A stretch of DNA of 64,000 nucleotides from Emydura subglobosa (taxonomy: Eukaryota; Chordata; Testudines; Chelidae), in NCBI GenBank assembly GCA_007922225.1, contig ML679971.1, positions 1,075,347 to 1,139,346 of the forward strand. The letters are read 5' to 3'. This document shows positions 34,171 through 45,229 of this stretch, one piece after another (within the stretch, counting starts at the first letter, position 1; each line of letters starts with the position of its first letter). Under the pieces are notes generated by a model, which saw only the letters and a list, made by a program, of their open reading frames with translations, was not told the origin of the DNA and made no database searches. The position numbers and the translations under genes are program-made.

Positions 34171-35894
34171 CTAAAACTTCACACAGTTACACTCAATTAA
34201 CCAAAAGCTTGACTCACATGAACAGTCCCATTCAGAGATGGTCGAATTTCCCCAAACTGTGACTGTCTGATTAAATTTCAATTATATCTTTAGCTGGACA
34301 ACTCCTGCCTCTTCCTTCCACCCCTCAAAAAAAGAAGCACAAAAAAGAACAATTATCAAGGATGGGAAAAAAGGGCTTTGAAGAAAATTTAATTTTCAAC
34401 CATAAAAAAAATATATCACTAAAATATTGCCTTTTTTTTTTTTAAAACCAGTTCTAATTCTATTGAAGTCACATGAATACGTGTTTTCAGGATCAGGCCC
34501 TGAGTAAGAACTGCAGAATTTAGACAAATAATAATACTTAACACTTCCATATCATGTTACATTTTGAAACTATCAGGCTAATATTCATGTTGATAAATTT
34601 GCCCCAAGATGGCAGAGATCTCATGAGATCAGCTGTTTTCCTGAGATTTTTATCATCTTGATTTGAAATCTGGGGAACAACTTTTACATACCAGTTGTGT
34701 GAACAATTCAAATTTAGTGGATCTAAGGAACAGGGTAATGGGCTAGGACTCAGGAGATTTGGGCTAGAGAGTTACTTTTTTGGTACTATTCTTTTAATGA
34801 AAGCTGAGATTCTCATATACTTATCTGATTCCAGGATCTCGAGCTTTAAGAAGACACAAAATATCAAATTGTGAAAATTGGCAACATTGCTATGCTTGTA
34901 ACTGTACGTGAAATACAGACCCACTTTAGAGCTGACCTGGAACCAAATGCACAGGGGCAGTTTCAGATCTCAGCATCAAAATGATAGCATATTCAGAGAC
35001 CAGATTTCAGAGTAGAAGGAATAATGATGTGAAGGTTCCTCCCAGCTGCTAACTTGCTCCAGTGGCTGGAAGGGGAGGCCAGCCTCACACAGACCTCTTT
35101 GGGCCCCATAAGAGAATGCAGAAGAGTGGGAAGGCTCTCAGTTATCTCTGGGACCCGTCTGTAGTGGTTCTGGTTGCTTTATAGAAGGATTCCCCAGGAC
35201 CTAGAGATTCCCATAGTCTGTCCCTGCAATCTTCTCCTGGCTGTCTCTCCAAGGGGAAGGGAAGGGCATCTTGGAGCCAGGTGCTTTGGGCTTTTGGAAT
35301 CAGCGGTAGAAAAGTAATGAGGGTGGAAGGCCTTGATTTACCTCATACTCTTGGATGCACTTGGTGCTCTCTGGTCAGGTTAAAAGGACCCTATCCCAAG
35401 AAACCCCACCACATGCTGCTCTCTTTTCTGTAAACCCATTGAGATTTGCCTCTCAAATACCAGGTACAGAATCCTGCAGGCTTCCATGGGTCTACTCACA
35501 TGAGTAAGGTCCCCTGTAAGTGTTCAAGAGCAAGTCCGAGAGGTTTACAGAAAGGCCAATCATTTATTTCATATAATTTCAAGTCAGTATTTGTATTGCT
35601 TTATTAAAGGGGGTTTTCTGTCAGAAATGTTCTTTTTTTTTTTTTTTGGGGCAATCTGCCAGCTGGCCATTTTGAAACTTCACAGGCTTCTAATGAGAGT
35701 TTGTCTTCACCTGCCTACATCTATACTGAAATTCTTCCGTTTTGCAAATTCAACATATTTCAATTTAAAAAAAATCATTTGGGGAGAAGAAAAATCAAAA
35801 GGCTCATTGGTTCACATGAAAAAAATGTACCATTTTGAAGAGTTTGAAATGAAGTGTAAAAAATCTTCACTGTATTAATAATAATTCATCATGT
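34171..35894. other. No gene recognised
   Basis: Non-coding sequence. It contains a T14 run (35633-35646) and no recognised exon, RNA gene or confident repeat. The open frame at 35591-35878 is AT-rich and has no motif. Confidence 0.4.
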
Positions 35895-36095
35895 CTACAG
35901 GGTCCAATTGAGATTGAGGCCCCTTTGGACTTAAGTACTATCCAACCACTTAGAGATAGGTGCTGCCCCAAAGAACTAACAATGTAACAGGGGAGACAGA
36001 AAAAACACTGAAGCAATGAAGTACTTCACTCAAGATTCCACAGTCAGTTAGTGACAAAGCTAGGAACAGAACCCAAGATAGCCAAGTCCTAGCCC
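35895..36095 (-). mobile_element. CORE-SINE with tail, degraded
   Basis: The + strand shows the reversed tail (GGGTCCAATTGAGATTGAGG, AGGTGCTGCCCCAAAGAAC) and the reversed core (TGAAGTACTTCACTCAAGAT, CAGTCAGTTAGTGACAAAGC, AGGAACAGAACCC). Confidence 0.65.
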
Positions 36096-36700
36096 ATTGA
36101 CGTTTTCTTAGGTCCATTAATTTTGAATTGTTCACACAACAAGCACATAACACCCCCTGTCAACTTGCTCATGGAGCAGTCTCTCTCTAGAGGTCCCAGC
36201 TTTCTCCTAACTGACTTCCCACTATTCAATTCCAACTCATCCAGTCTATCAACTTAACCTAAAATCAATCAGACTTTAAACCCCAAGGCTTACAGTCTGT
36301 CTTTATCTCCCTATCAGGGTCATAGCAGCATCCTGGCATCAGGCTGCTATCCCATACCTTTCTACTGCCCAATTGCTCTCTGTTCTCCTTACTTTATAGC
36401 TGGGCTTGTTTTCCTTATGGATCCCAGCTGTGGGTGCCTGCCTCCATGATTGGCAGTTCTGGCAGCTGTGCTGAGGTGTGGTCAATCTGGTTCCCTATAA
36501 ACAGGGAAGAGTCTCCATTCCCTTCTGCTTGTACTCAGCATAGGGCTTGTAAACCTCATTACACCCCCATACTAAGAAACAACACTAGAGATGTGTCTGT
36601 GAAGGGCATAGTGGAAATACATTGTATTATCAGGGGAAGATTTTCACACATAGATGTTTAAAGTTAGGATCCTATGTCTATATTTAGGCTCCTATAAAAT

Positions 36701-36789
36701 GGCCTGATTTTCAAAAGTACTAAGCAGCCAGTTGCTCCCATCAAGTCAAAAGGAGCTGCTGAGTACTCAGCACTTTTGAAAAACAAGGT
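36701..36789. mobile_element. Palindromic MITE, about 89 bp
   Basis: The left arm GGCCTGATTTTCAAAAGTAC pairs with the reverse complement of the right arm GTACTCAGCACTTTTGAAAA, then ACAAGG, with one small indel. The centre is TTGCTCCCATCAAG. It is related to the TGGGATTTTCAAA-type elements at 41531 and 59045. Confidence 0.65.
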
Positions 36790-36864
36790 AATTATTTAGA
36801 TATGTAAACTATGGAGCCCAAGCTGTGTGAGCAAAATTCTCAAATGTGCCTCAAAAGCTCCTTG

Positions 36865-36970
36865 GGGCAGGTATCATTTTTTGTTCTGTGTTTGTACAGC
36901 ACCTAGCACAACAGGGACCTGGTTCATGTCTAGGACTCCAAGGCACTATGGTACTAATAATTAATAATAC
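36865..36970 (+). mobile_element. SINE tail fragment
   Basis: TTGGGGCAGGTATCATTTTT, then TGTTTGTACAGCACCTAGCA, CAACAGGGACCTGGTTC and GGCACTATGGTACTAATAAT. This is the SINE tail in + orientation. Confidence 0.68.
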
Positions 36971-37675
36971 ATTAGTTTCAGTTTCAAAGGTGACTTAAGC
37001 AATTACACCACTTAGGTGAATTGGAAAATGTTACCGCATGTCTAGGCACCCACTTTTGAAAATCTGAATCTCAGTATTCTTGCCCTTTATTTTTTTCTAA
37101 TTATATATATTCACTCCTTTCAGTGCATGCGGCCTCAGCACATTGGAACATGCCAGGTGAAACAACCCCTCTGCCATCATTGACAGCGCTTAATGTTACT
37201 TTCTTTTTCTTTCTTGTTTATACTTGTGCTGCCTAAAAAGAAGGCCCAGGTTCAATAAGTGACAAATCATTACAGACCGTACAGTGTAATTAAAAAAGCA
37301 CAGCCATTGATCAGCTGGGAGCTAAACCTGAGACAAAAAAAGTGAGAGACCCAGAATAGCTAGCAAAACTTCTCATCGAATCTGTCTGAAATGGAAGATG
37401 TTCTCCCTGCAGGCATAGAGCGCGGCCCATTGTATATTTCCATTAGAGATACACACTGACTCAGAGCATGCCATTGATGTTGGCCTATTTATGAAAGGCT
37501 GTTGAAAGAGGTTTCAGAGTTAATTGAAAAGAGCTGTTTCTGAAGTAAAGTAACTTCAAACAACACAGCTCTGAAATGCGTTTTAGTGGAGTGGAAATTG
37601 GGGAATTTTCCATATTGTGCATGAAATAAAAATGGATAACATGAAATGAAAGCTGCATTGGTATTTGGTGATATT
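36971..37675. other. No gene; possible conserved non-coding stretch
   Basis: No exon recognised. The part at 37255-37570 has no visible repeat and contains GTGTAATTAAAAAAGCACAG, CATTGATCAGCTGGGAGC and several TTAATTGAAAAG-type words. This is an enhancer-like composition I cannot test here. Confidence 0.3.
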
Positions 37676-37702
37676 TCTCCTCTCTCTCTCTCTCTCTCTC
37701 TG
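37676..37702. repeat. (TC)n microsatellite
   Basis: About 12 TC units (TCCTCTCTCTCTCTCTCTCT and on), ending at TGTATATGG. A simple slippage-prone tract. Confidence 0.9.
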
Positions 37703-37911
37703 TATATGGTTCCTCAATGGGCAGGTGACAGAATAGCTAAACTCTGGCCTGATTACAGCAGCATCCACTAGGTTCTGTCAGCATTTTCATTATGTCTCTA
37801 TTTTCACAAATGTGCAATACAAGCTCCCTACAAAAACTCTTTCACATTTGATACTCAGTAAATACACAGCACAAGGTCTTAAAGGGACACTTGTCAAGTG
37901 ACTGTGGGTAA

Positions 37912-38160
37912 CAAGGTCCTGATTCAAGCAAAGTATCATAAAATACATGCTTAAACATGTGCTTATTATTAACTCTGACTCTATTATGGAAATTAAGTTT
38001 ATATGTAAATTAAAGCATCCGCTTAACCTCTTTCCTGAATCATGGCCTTAAGCACATACTTAACTTTAAGCATGTCCTTCAGTACATACCTGTTAAGCAA
38101 AGTGTATGCTTAAATTAAGCCAGTGCTTAAATAGATTGCGGAATTATGGGCCAAATGCTG
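37912..38160. repeat. Palindromic DNA-transposon-like repeat
   Basis: GGTCCTGATTCAAGCAAAGT at the left and GCGGAATTATGGGCC at the right, with internal inverted words ACATGCTTAAACATGTGCTT, AAGCACATACTTAACTTTAA and AAGCCAGTGCTTAAAT. Same family as 30590-30915. Confidence 0.55.
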
Positions 38161-38489
38161 TTCTGTTATTAAAAGAAAAAGTTTTGCAAATCTAAATAGA
38201 AATAGAAATGATTTCATTGAATTTATTTTTTTCTTTAATCTCTCTTCCGGGGGCTTAAAGGGTGGAGAGAAGGAATGTAATCGTTGCCCTGAAGTTATAT
38301 GAATTCGGACAACACTGTATTTGTGCAGAAGGTAAAAAGGACAGATTCTGTTACCCTTAGTCATGCTGTCTAATACTTTCTGTCTTGAATAATCCCACTG
38401 ATCTCAGAGGATCTATTTGGGAAATAAAACGCTAATCACTGTGAGTACCTAGACCTAATCAGAAACTGGAATTTCTATCCTGTGGGAAA

Positions 38490-39070
38490 TTCTGACTTTC
38501 AAAATTTGTTTTCATCCCAAATCAGGATGAAAAGTAAAAATGTTAGCACTTTTTTCATGTAGTGTTTTGCCCGCTTTGGTCCCAGGATATTAGAGAGACA
38601 TGGTGGGGGAGGTAATATCTTTTATTGGACTAACTTCCGTTGGTGAGAGAGACAAGCTTTCGAACTTACAGAGAACTGAAGAAGAGCTCTATGTAACCTT
38701 GAAAACTTCTCTCTCTCACTAGCAGAAGTTGGTCCATTAAAAGATATTATCTCACCCACCTTGTCTCATTAAAACCTTTTGAAGAATGAAAATTCCAAAA
38801 ATGTTGATCTGGAAACATTGAAATTACCTTATCAAAATGTTTAACATCAAAACATTGCAATATAATATTAAATACAACATATACATATCAAATATAATGT
38901 ATAATTGATTATAATATAATATGAACATTTAAACCACTCAAGAAGGTCAAAATGAAATTCTCCATTTCAATTTCAGACCATTTAAATTTTTTTCCATTGA
39001 AAATTTCATCAAAATTGACACGTTCCGGTGTAACATTTCGATTTAGATGAAATAGTTTTTTCTGGCAGGG
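38490..39070. repeat. AT-rich foldback repeat containing a second hairpin element
   Basis: The left part has TCATCCCAAATCAGGATGAAAA. The right part has GAAATTCTCCATTTCAATTT, CCATTGAAAATTTCATC and ATTGACACGTTCCGGTG, plus a TA-rich middle at 38870-38930. The hairpin at 38596-38766 sits inside it. The outer limits are uncertain. Confidence 0.45.
38596..38766. mobile_element. Foldback element with arms of about 55 bp
   Basis: The left arm, AGACATGGTGGGGGAGGTAA, continues with TATCTTTTATTGGACTAACT. It is the near-perfect reverse complement of the right arm, which contains AGTTGGTCCATTAAAAGATA and ends CTCACCCACCTTGTCT. The loop of about 60 bp includes GAGAGACAAGCTTTCGAAC. A transcript would form a long hairpin. 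It is probably a DNA-transposon derivative common in turtles and crocodilians. Confidence 0.75.
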
Positions 39071-39179
39071 AAATGTTCCATCGACATATTTTTTTAACCA
39101 GATCGATGAATAACTGTCAGGATCTTAGTAAAATACGAGAAGTAATCAAACGGTATTGATAGTGGAATACATTTCTTTC

Positions 39180-39445
39180 CATTTTAATAGTTGAAATAAT
39201 TATTAATTTTGTCACCACTATGGCGAAGAGCTTGCAGTTATATAGCGTTTTACATTTCTTAAGCACTTCATAAACACTGGGCCATGTTCACTGTGTTACA
39301 TGGTACTTGTAGGGCCCCCATCGCCACAGTAATAGAACACCTGATCAACATGAATTAACTTACCCTTACAACACCCAGGTCATCACAGGGAAGTATTATT
39401 ATCCCTATCTATACAGATGGGGAATGAGGCCCAGAGAGAATAAGG
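39180..39445 (-). mobile_element. CORE-SINE, degraded
   Basis: The + strand shows GCAGTTATATAGCGTTTTAC, TTCTTAAGCACTTCATAAAC, then ATTATTATCCCTATCTATAC and AGATGGGGAATGAGGCCCAG. This is the tail and core of a MIR-type SINE in reverse. The limits are loose. Confidence 0.58.
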
Positions 39446-39609
39446 GTCTGATAAAATCCCTATTGAAATCAATGGAAAGATCCAAGTCCAGCCAACCACT
39501 GCCACCAGGCAAGTCTGCCTTTGTGATTGGTAGTCTCTTACACCAAAAATCACAACCATTTTCAGGTTACTCTCAGTCCCAAAGGACCAGTCACTTATCC
39601 AAGGTCAAT

Positions 39610-40182
39610 TGTGTTAGAAATAATCAAACAGGTTGTCCCGGGGGTGGATTGGGGAGACAGAACCCTTTATTTCCTGCTCGTTCCACCTCGATGCCACGAG
39701 GGAGCAACGAGGGGGTTACTTTACAATCCTTTTATCCATAACAGTATGTAACTGTATACATTTCCAGCAACTCCCCATAGACCCTTATTTGGTTACACTG
39801 ACCCCCCTATAAAATGAATATTAATAACTAATAATGAATACAATTATACCCGCCCCTGTTTGTTGTTTACAGGATTATTGCACAGAGTGCAGGCACATTA
39901 CCTTGAAACTTACTAACATTCTTTAAAATATACTGTATGCAAGGGAAGGAAAGAAGATAATGCTGTATTCCCACCAAAGACCTTGAACAGAAGGGAGAAT
40001 AGTTATTTGTTAGTCTCATTCCTTGCGCAAATGGCTAGGAAGGGAGGGAAAGAAGAGAGATAACAGACTCTAGCTCAAATTCACACCAAGTAACAGAAAC
40101 AAGGTTTTGCCTGTGCTGTGACTTCATTCCCTGTAGCTTAGGCCTGATACTTGTCCAGCTTTTAACTCTTTACTCTCCTACA
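39610..40182 (-). mobile_element. Probable solo LTR (endogenous retrovirus-like), 573 bp
   Basis: On the minus strand it starts TGTAGGAGAGTAAAGAG and ends TTATTTCTAACACA, so the termini are TG...CA. It carries a TATA-like GGATAAAAGG near 39728-39738 and an AATAAA polyadenylation signal at 39666-39671, in the correct order for a minus-strand LTR. The flanks (GGTCAAT at the left, AATTGTACC at the right) suggest an interrupted GGTCAATTGTACC site, but the duplication is not clean. There are no coding regions, so it is likely a solo LTR. Confidence 0.55.
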
Positions 40183-40227
40183 AATTGTACCTCAGCTCTC
40201 AAACCAAAGACAGTGCTTGTACCCAAG

Positions 40228-40276
40228 TGCTTGTAATACTTGTAATGCTTGTAATACTTGTAATGCTTGTAATACT
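40228..40276. repeat. 18-bp tandem repeat
   Basis: About 2.7 copies of TGTAATGCTTGTAATACT, itself built of two related 9-mers (TTGTAATAC and TTGTAATGC). It arose by slippage or unequal crossing over. Confidence 0.85.
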
Positions 40277-40994
40277 AACTAAAGCTCTATTAACTAAGAA
40301 AAAGAAATAAGGGAGTTATTGACAAGGTTAAAGCAGGTAAATGTTCACACACAAATGAGATGCAGTCTTAGGTTCCAAAAGGTAATAGTAGCTGATATAA
40401 TATGCAAGCTCTGGATGTCCTTTAGAGCTAACCCAAGCCAAGCGGCTTAGGGATCCCTTACTTATGCTTAGAAATATTGCCCTGTCTGAATTCCGAGCAG
40501 CTTAGTGAAATACAGTTCCTTATTTCTCAGGTATTTTTATTCCCTTCTCACCGAGTTCAAGCTCATAGGATGAGTTCACATGTCCCTTCTTCCTGGTGGG
40601 GGTGTGGAGCAGGGGTGCAATCAACAAAGTCTTTGTCCTTTGATGTTTCACAATGGCTCATTTGATTTCCATGGACCTTCTTGTGTGCCTAACCAGCACT
40701 TTACATTCATTAATGCATCTTTCCTGTTCGATGAGTTACACAATTACACAGGTTTACAATGCAAACAGTCAGAATAATTTTATACCATGGGCTACAGATG
40801 TTTCAAGTGAGATCAATACATGCAGTATCCTACAAGCATTCCATCAAGTCTAAACACTAAACACATTTTTACCTCTTAACATCTGTTGTAACAATGCTAA
40901 CACACAGGTGAGTCAGTCTGCTTTCCAGGCATGTATTTATCAGTGTTCAGGGAAGCCTAGGGGCCTTGGTATGAGCTGTCACCTGGTCTGCCAG
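40277..40994. other. No gene; possibly part of a larger repeat around the LTR
   Basis: No exon recognised. The text (TTAACTAAGAAAAAGAAATA, GACAAGGTTAAAGCAGGTAA) reads like interspersed-repeat sequence interrupted by the LTR at 39610-40182, but I cannot name the family. The three overlapping open frames at 40477-40853 look like chance. Confidence 0.35.
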
Positions 40995-41292
40995 TTTCAC
41001 AGCCAACTCTCATGATTTTATTGTGTGTCTTGCCATATTTGGCAGTTTTCTTAGAGCCCCAGCTCCTAGAGTCAGGTGATTATGTGAGAAACATTTTTTT
41101 TTAAACCATCAGTTTCCTAACCTCAGGGTTTCAAGGTAAAGACTGAAAATAAGACCGCAGCACATCCTAAAAGCTCTGAAAGTAGAAACAAACAAACAAA
41201 AAAGAGAGAGAACCAACATTTATTATTTTTTTAAATCTCATGATTTTTCAGGGTCTGGTTCATGATTTTTGAACACTTGTAGCTGACAATAC
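40995..41292. repeat. Interspersed repeat with CATGATTTT motif
   Basis: It starts AACTCTCATGATTTTATTG and TGTGTCTTGCCATATTTGGC, contains AGCCCCAGCTCCTAGAGTCA and GGTGATTATGTGAGAAAC, and ends TCTCATGATTTTTCAGGG, TTCATGATTTTTGAACAC. The recurring CATGATTTT words at both ends suggest a MITE or SINE-like family. Class unknown. Confidence 0.5.
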
Positions 41293-41454
41293 TGCTTCAG
41301 CATGTGCTTAATTTTACACTTGAACTCAACGAAAGCTTCTGGTGCTCAACACCTCTGAGAATTCAGACCATTTTCTTAGATGTCTAAATATGATTTAGGT
41401 GCTGAACTTTAGACAACTAAGTTTGAAAATTTTGGCCTATAAAATTAATCTTCT

Positions 41455-41715
41455 GAATACCTTTGTGATGTAGGCAAGTGAGTATTGTTATATCCAACTT
41501 ACAGTTAGGGAAACAGCCCCAGAGGTTAAGGGCGGGATTTTCCAAAGTATTCAGCATTGGCCTAACTCTGCTTCAGTAGGAATGGAGTCAGACTGAAGCT
41601 GAGCCTTGTAAATCCCCTCTTGGGTTATTTGCCTAAAACTATGCTGTAAAATGGTGTCAGAGCCAGAATTCAGGAAGTCCCGACCTTCAAACCTGTGATC
41701 CAACCACTACCTCAT
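41455..41715 (-). mobile_element. CORE-SINE split by a palindromic MITE
   Basis: The reversed SINE core reads TATATCCAACTTACAGTTAG, GGAAACAGCCCCAGAGGTTA up to 41530. It resumes near 41622 with TTATTTGCCTAAAACTATGC and GGTGTCAGAGCCAGAATTC. The block between is the MITE at 41531-41616. Confidence 0.7.
41531..41616. mobile_element. Palindromic MITE inserted in a SINE
   Basis: The left arm GGCGGGATTTTCCAAAGTAT, TCAGCATTGGCC pairs with the reverse complement of GACTGAAGCTGAGCCTTGTA, AATCCC. The flanks GAGGTTAAG (left) and GGGTTATTTG (right) look like a degraded duplication of a GGTTA-containing target in the SINE core. Confidence 0.7.
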
Positions 41716-41959
41716 ACATCTCCAAAAAGACTAGTTATAGCTTGAGCAGAAAAAGGAAACACCATAAATTTCATAAGAGACTTTCAGCTTCGTAGTTGGT
41801 TTAAAATTTGGGTAAGCATCATGGGTCGAACAGATCCTGGAAGTAGCTCTTCTGGCTACAGTGGAGCCGCAATAGGGATGAATTTGGTTCCTGAAATCCT
41901 GATTGTTTGCTGAAAACTCTAAATCTTTGGAGATTCCTCAGTCCTGAATCACACCCTCT

Positions 41960-42390
41960 AAGAAGAAGATAAAACATCACCTAGAACCAGTATTAAGGCC
42001 TGAACATTGGTTTTGTAACATGCCTGGTTGTAAAATTCCATACGTTTTAACTAGTAAGCTGTCTGGGAAGCCTGAGAACAATGAGTTACAGTCATCCAGC
42101 CAAGATGCAATAAAGATATGAATTAAAGTCTTAGCAGTGGTCATAAGCTTTCTATGTCTCGGGATGATAGAATGAGGTCTTGGTGATGTAACCACATGGG
42201 CTACCACTTTGGGATTGTCATTGTCCCAAGCTGTACAATGGTAGCAAGCTCTACCATGTTCCCATCAAAAAGAACTGCAGCATTGTTCAGGAGGTGGGGG
42301 GTAGCAAGCCAGAATGAGCTATGTTTTCTCAGAGTTTAACTTCAGGAAAAATTTCACACTGAATGTCACCTAGTCATTTAATTGAATCAG
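41960..42390 (-). mobile_element. L2-like LINE fragment (reverse transcriptase thumb region)
   Basis: The minus strand reads FLKLNSEKT near 42345 (compare the LQLNSDKTE block), then a PPPPEQCCSSF segment with stops, then TAKTLIHIFIASWLDDCNSLFSGFP near 42060-42135 (compare [21 protein letters not shown]). This block order is diagnostic of L2-clade RT C-terminal sequence and is distinct from CR1. A few stops and frameshifts are present. Confidence 0.75.
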
Positions 42391-45229
42391 AAATTAGTTC
42401 CCTAGGGTCAACTGAGATCGAAACATAAACTTGCGTATATTCAACATAACAATGTTAGCTGAAATTATGCCTCTGAATGATAGCACCTAATAGAAGTGTA
42501 GGACAAAGTTTCCCTAAAGAGATATTAGAAAAATGTGCTGCCTTTTCAATAGACTTTGATATTGGGCTAGATGCTATTTGCATATTTCAGAGTGAACTGT
42601 AAGACCAGATGATTTTCACACATTCACCAGTCTTTGACCTTCAGATTCCATTACCCTTCTTCAGTAAACCAGAAACATTAACAAAACAGAGCAATTATAA
42701 ATGCATGAAGATGAGACCAAATTCCACTGCTATTTATGAGTGTACACTCTCATGTTCAAAGATGAAGACAGTGGACTCATCAAAAACTGACTTCAGGGTG
42801 AGCTTTCACATCATGGTATAATATTTGCACAATAATGTAATTTTTTTTGCACTTTCCTGTGAAACCTCTGTCATCAGCCATGGTCAGAAACAGAATGTAA
42901 GACTAGGCATGATATTGGTCTGCTGAGCTCCTATATGGCAATTCCTCTGTTGCTAGATGTGACCTGGAAATATGATTAGACAGATTGGCAGGGCCCAATA
43001 GATGGCAAGATCAGCAGACAATATAACAGAGTATAATGGTCCTGGAGAAGATGGGTGTACATGTAATAAGTGTGTGATCTGTAATATTTTTAATCTGATT
43101 ACTGGATTTGTCCTGGTCTGGAATTAAAACCTAGAGAGATCGCAAAGTCTAAAATGTGTTCCTTACCATTGCTGCTGAATATGTTAGGGGATAGGAGGGA
43201 AAAAAAGAAAAGCCTGCAGCACAGACATACATTTTCAGGTGAGGGACTCTGAAGGGGATATTAAAGTGAATATTAAAATCACCCAGTACAATCCTAGAAA
43301 CCAAATTTGACATCAGCTCTGAAAACTCGGTGGTAAATTCGTGACTGCATGTAAATGAATGGTGCCCTGTTCATTTAATGGGGAAGTCAGATTTTCAAAA
43401 GAGGAAACTTAGTTGATCATTATTGGGGCCTGTTGTTTATCGTGGCAAAAAAATAGAAGTCATCTTTATTTTTTTTAAAGGAACAAACAATTTTTTCAAT
43501 TAGTATTAAGTTTGTTCATAGGAAATTATATTCCTTCTGCCCTTTGGGCTACTATCAGTCAGCTGAAAGAAGGGGACTGTCCCTGGACATGGATATAAAA
43601 GCTGATCTAGAAAGTTAGAAGCACAGAATGAGATTTATTTGGCAAGATTTTTAACTATAGTGGGGAAAAGAGATGCTTTTCCTCCCTCTCCTCCTTTGGC
43701 ATCCATGGGTCTTTCTTCAATTGTAGGGGCTGGTGCACACAGGAGGATAAGAGTCTACTACAGCATCCAGCAAATGGAATTATTCCTTTAGTGGAGTGTT
43801 AGAATCTCATGATTGTGATAGCTGAAAGCATTGAGTTCAATTTGTGCTGAGGACTCATGTCGGGATTCACTGCATACCTTTATGAGGGCTGAGGACAATG
43901 TGGTCACATGTGCAGATGCACTGTAAAATACCCTCTGCATAGCCAAACTGTAAATATCTAGTGATGAAACATCTCCAAAACATTTGGAGTCTGGATACCT
44001 ATCTGAAATGATGAAAGACCTCACCCAGCACCAAGTAACCCACTGCCCTCACACAGCATTAACAGCTCTGAGAACCAAGGGTGGGCTTGATGTTTTGTAC
44101 GAAAGATGCTCTTATTCCCGTCCCAGGGGATGGCCAGATGTGTGGAAGCATGAGTAGTAGGAAGGGACGAGATCGCCTAGCGGCACCTAACGGCCTGCAA
44201 GATACCCCATTAAAGTCATTTTATTTTGCTTTTATTGAGGGAATTTTCTCCAGCTTTGCAAAATATGTCTTTCAAACATTCCACTACCAAACAAACTTTC
44301 ATTCAATCTCGCACAATGAGGGAATGAGCCCCGTTTCACTGTGAAACTCTTGTGAAAGGAAAAAGCACTGTTTGGCTTACTTGTGATTAAAATTGTAAGC
44401 TTTTTGGAGTAGGGACTGTATCTTTCTATCTCTGCGTACAAGGCCTACCACATTGGGGCTCTGATCTCAGTTGGGGCTTCCAAGTGTTACTGTGTTACAG
44501 ATAAACCTGAGTGCCATAGGTCAATGCAGAAACTAGCATTGCAATCAGGATGCATGTAAACTGCCTTATTTGTATTTATTCATTTATTTTTAACAAAGAG
44601 ATTAGAATACATATAAACAACAGTGTTAAAAACAAACCACAGTTTTAGTAAGATCATACACATGATAGTTAACTTGTTAACGTAAGCAGAAATGTTGCTT
44701 AAATGAAATATGCTTGAGGCCATCATTCACAAAGAAGACATACACCGTACTCTTAATCCTGGGGCATTGTTCTTAGTGGGTGAAATTCATTCCTGTGCAG
44801 AAGGCCAACATGAGGCCTAGGCACCACTGGCTTCAGAATGGATCATTAAGCCATGCATAGAACTTGGTCTGATGAATTTTCCCTATTGACATCCCTTGAA
44901 GTTGTATGAATAAATTAAGAGCAACATATACAGCCCTGTGCTACTACTGATATAATCAAACCCAAGAAATGGGACAATATTTAACTCCTTATCCCTGCAT
45001 TTCTCTTGTCTTGTCTGTTGGAGGCTGCAATTAATAATAATAGAATATTTCTACATTATCCTCATTATCTTTATTTCCCAACTTCCTCTCCCTTTGCTGT
45101 TTCCCTTCTTGTTCATGGCTCACAGACTCCCTGAAAGGTGTACAATGTGGTTAATGGCTGATTAGCTATTCTTATGAACATTGATCTGGAAACAGCAGAG
45201 GAAAAATTACAAATCTTTTTTTGGTCTTT
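42391..45229. other. No gene; one SINE tail
   Basis: About 2.8 kb with no recognised exon or RNA gene. A + strand SINE tail lies at 44395-44490. The open frames at 42609-42821, 43788-44024 and 44081-44344 have no motif. More 5' text of the L2-like LINE could extend into 42391-42560, but I could not read it. Confidence 0.4.
44395..44490 (+). mobile_element. SINE tail fragment
   Basis: AAGCTTTTTGGAGTAGGGAC, TGCGTACAAGGCCTACCACA, TTGGGGCTCTGATCTCAGTT, CAAGTGTTACTGTGTTAC. This is the reptile SINE tail in + orientation. Confidence 0.7.

Noticed and set aside
40228..40276. Possible CRISPR-like array
   Set aside because: The units are directly adjacent without spacers and the DNA is vertebrate. 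It is a plain tandem repeat.
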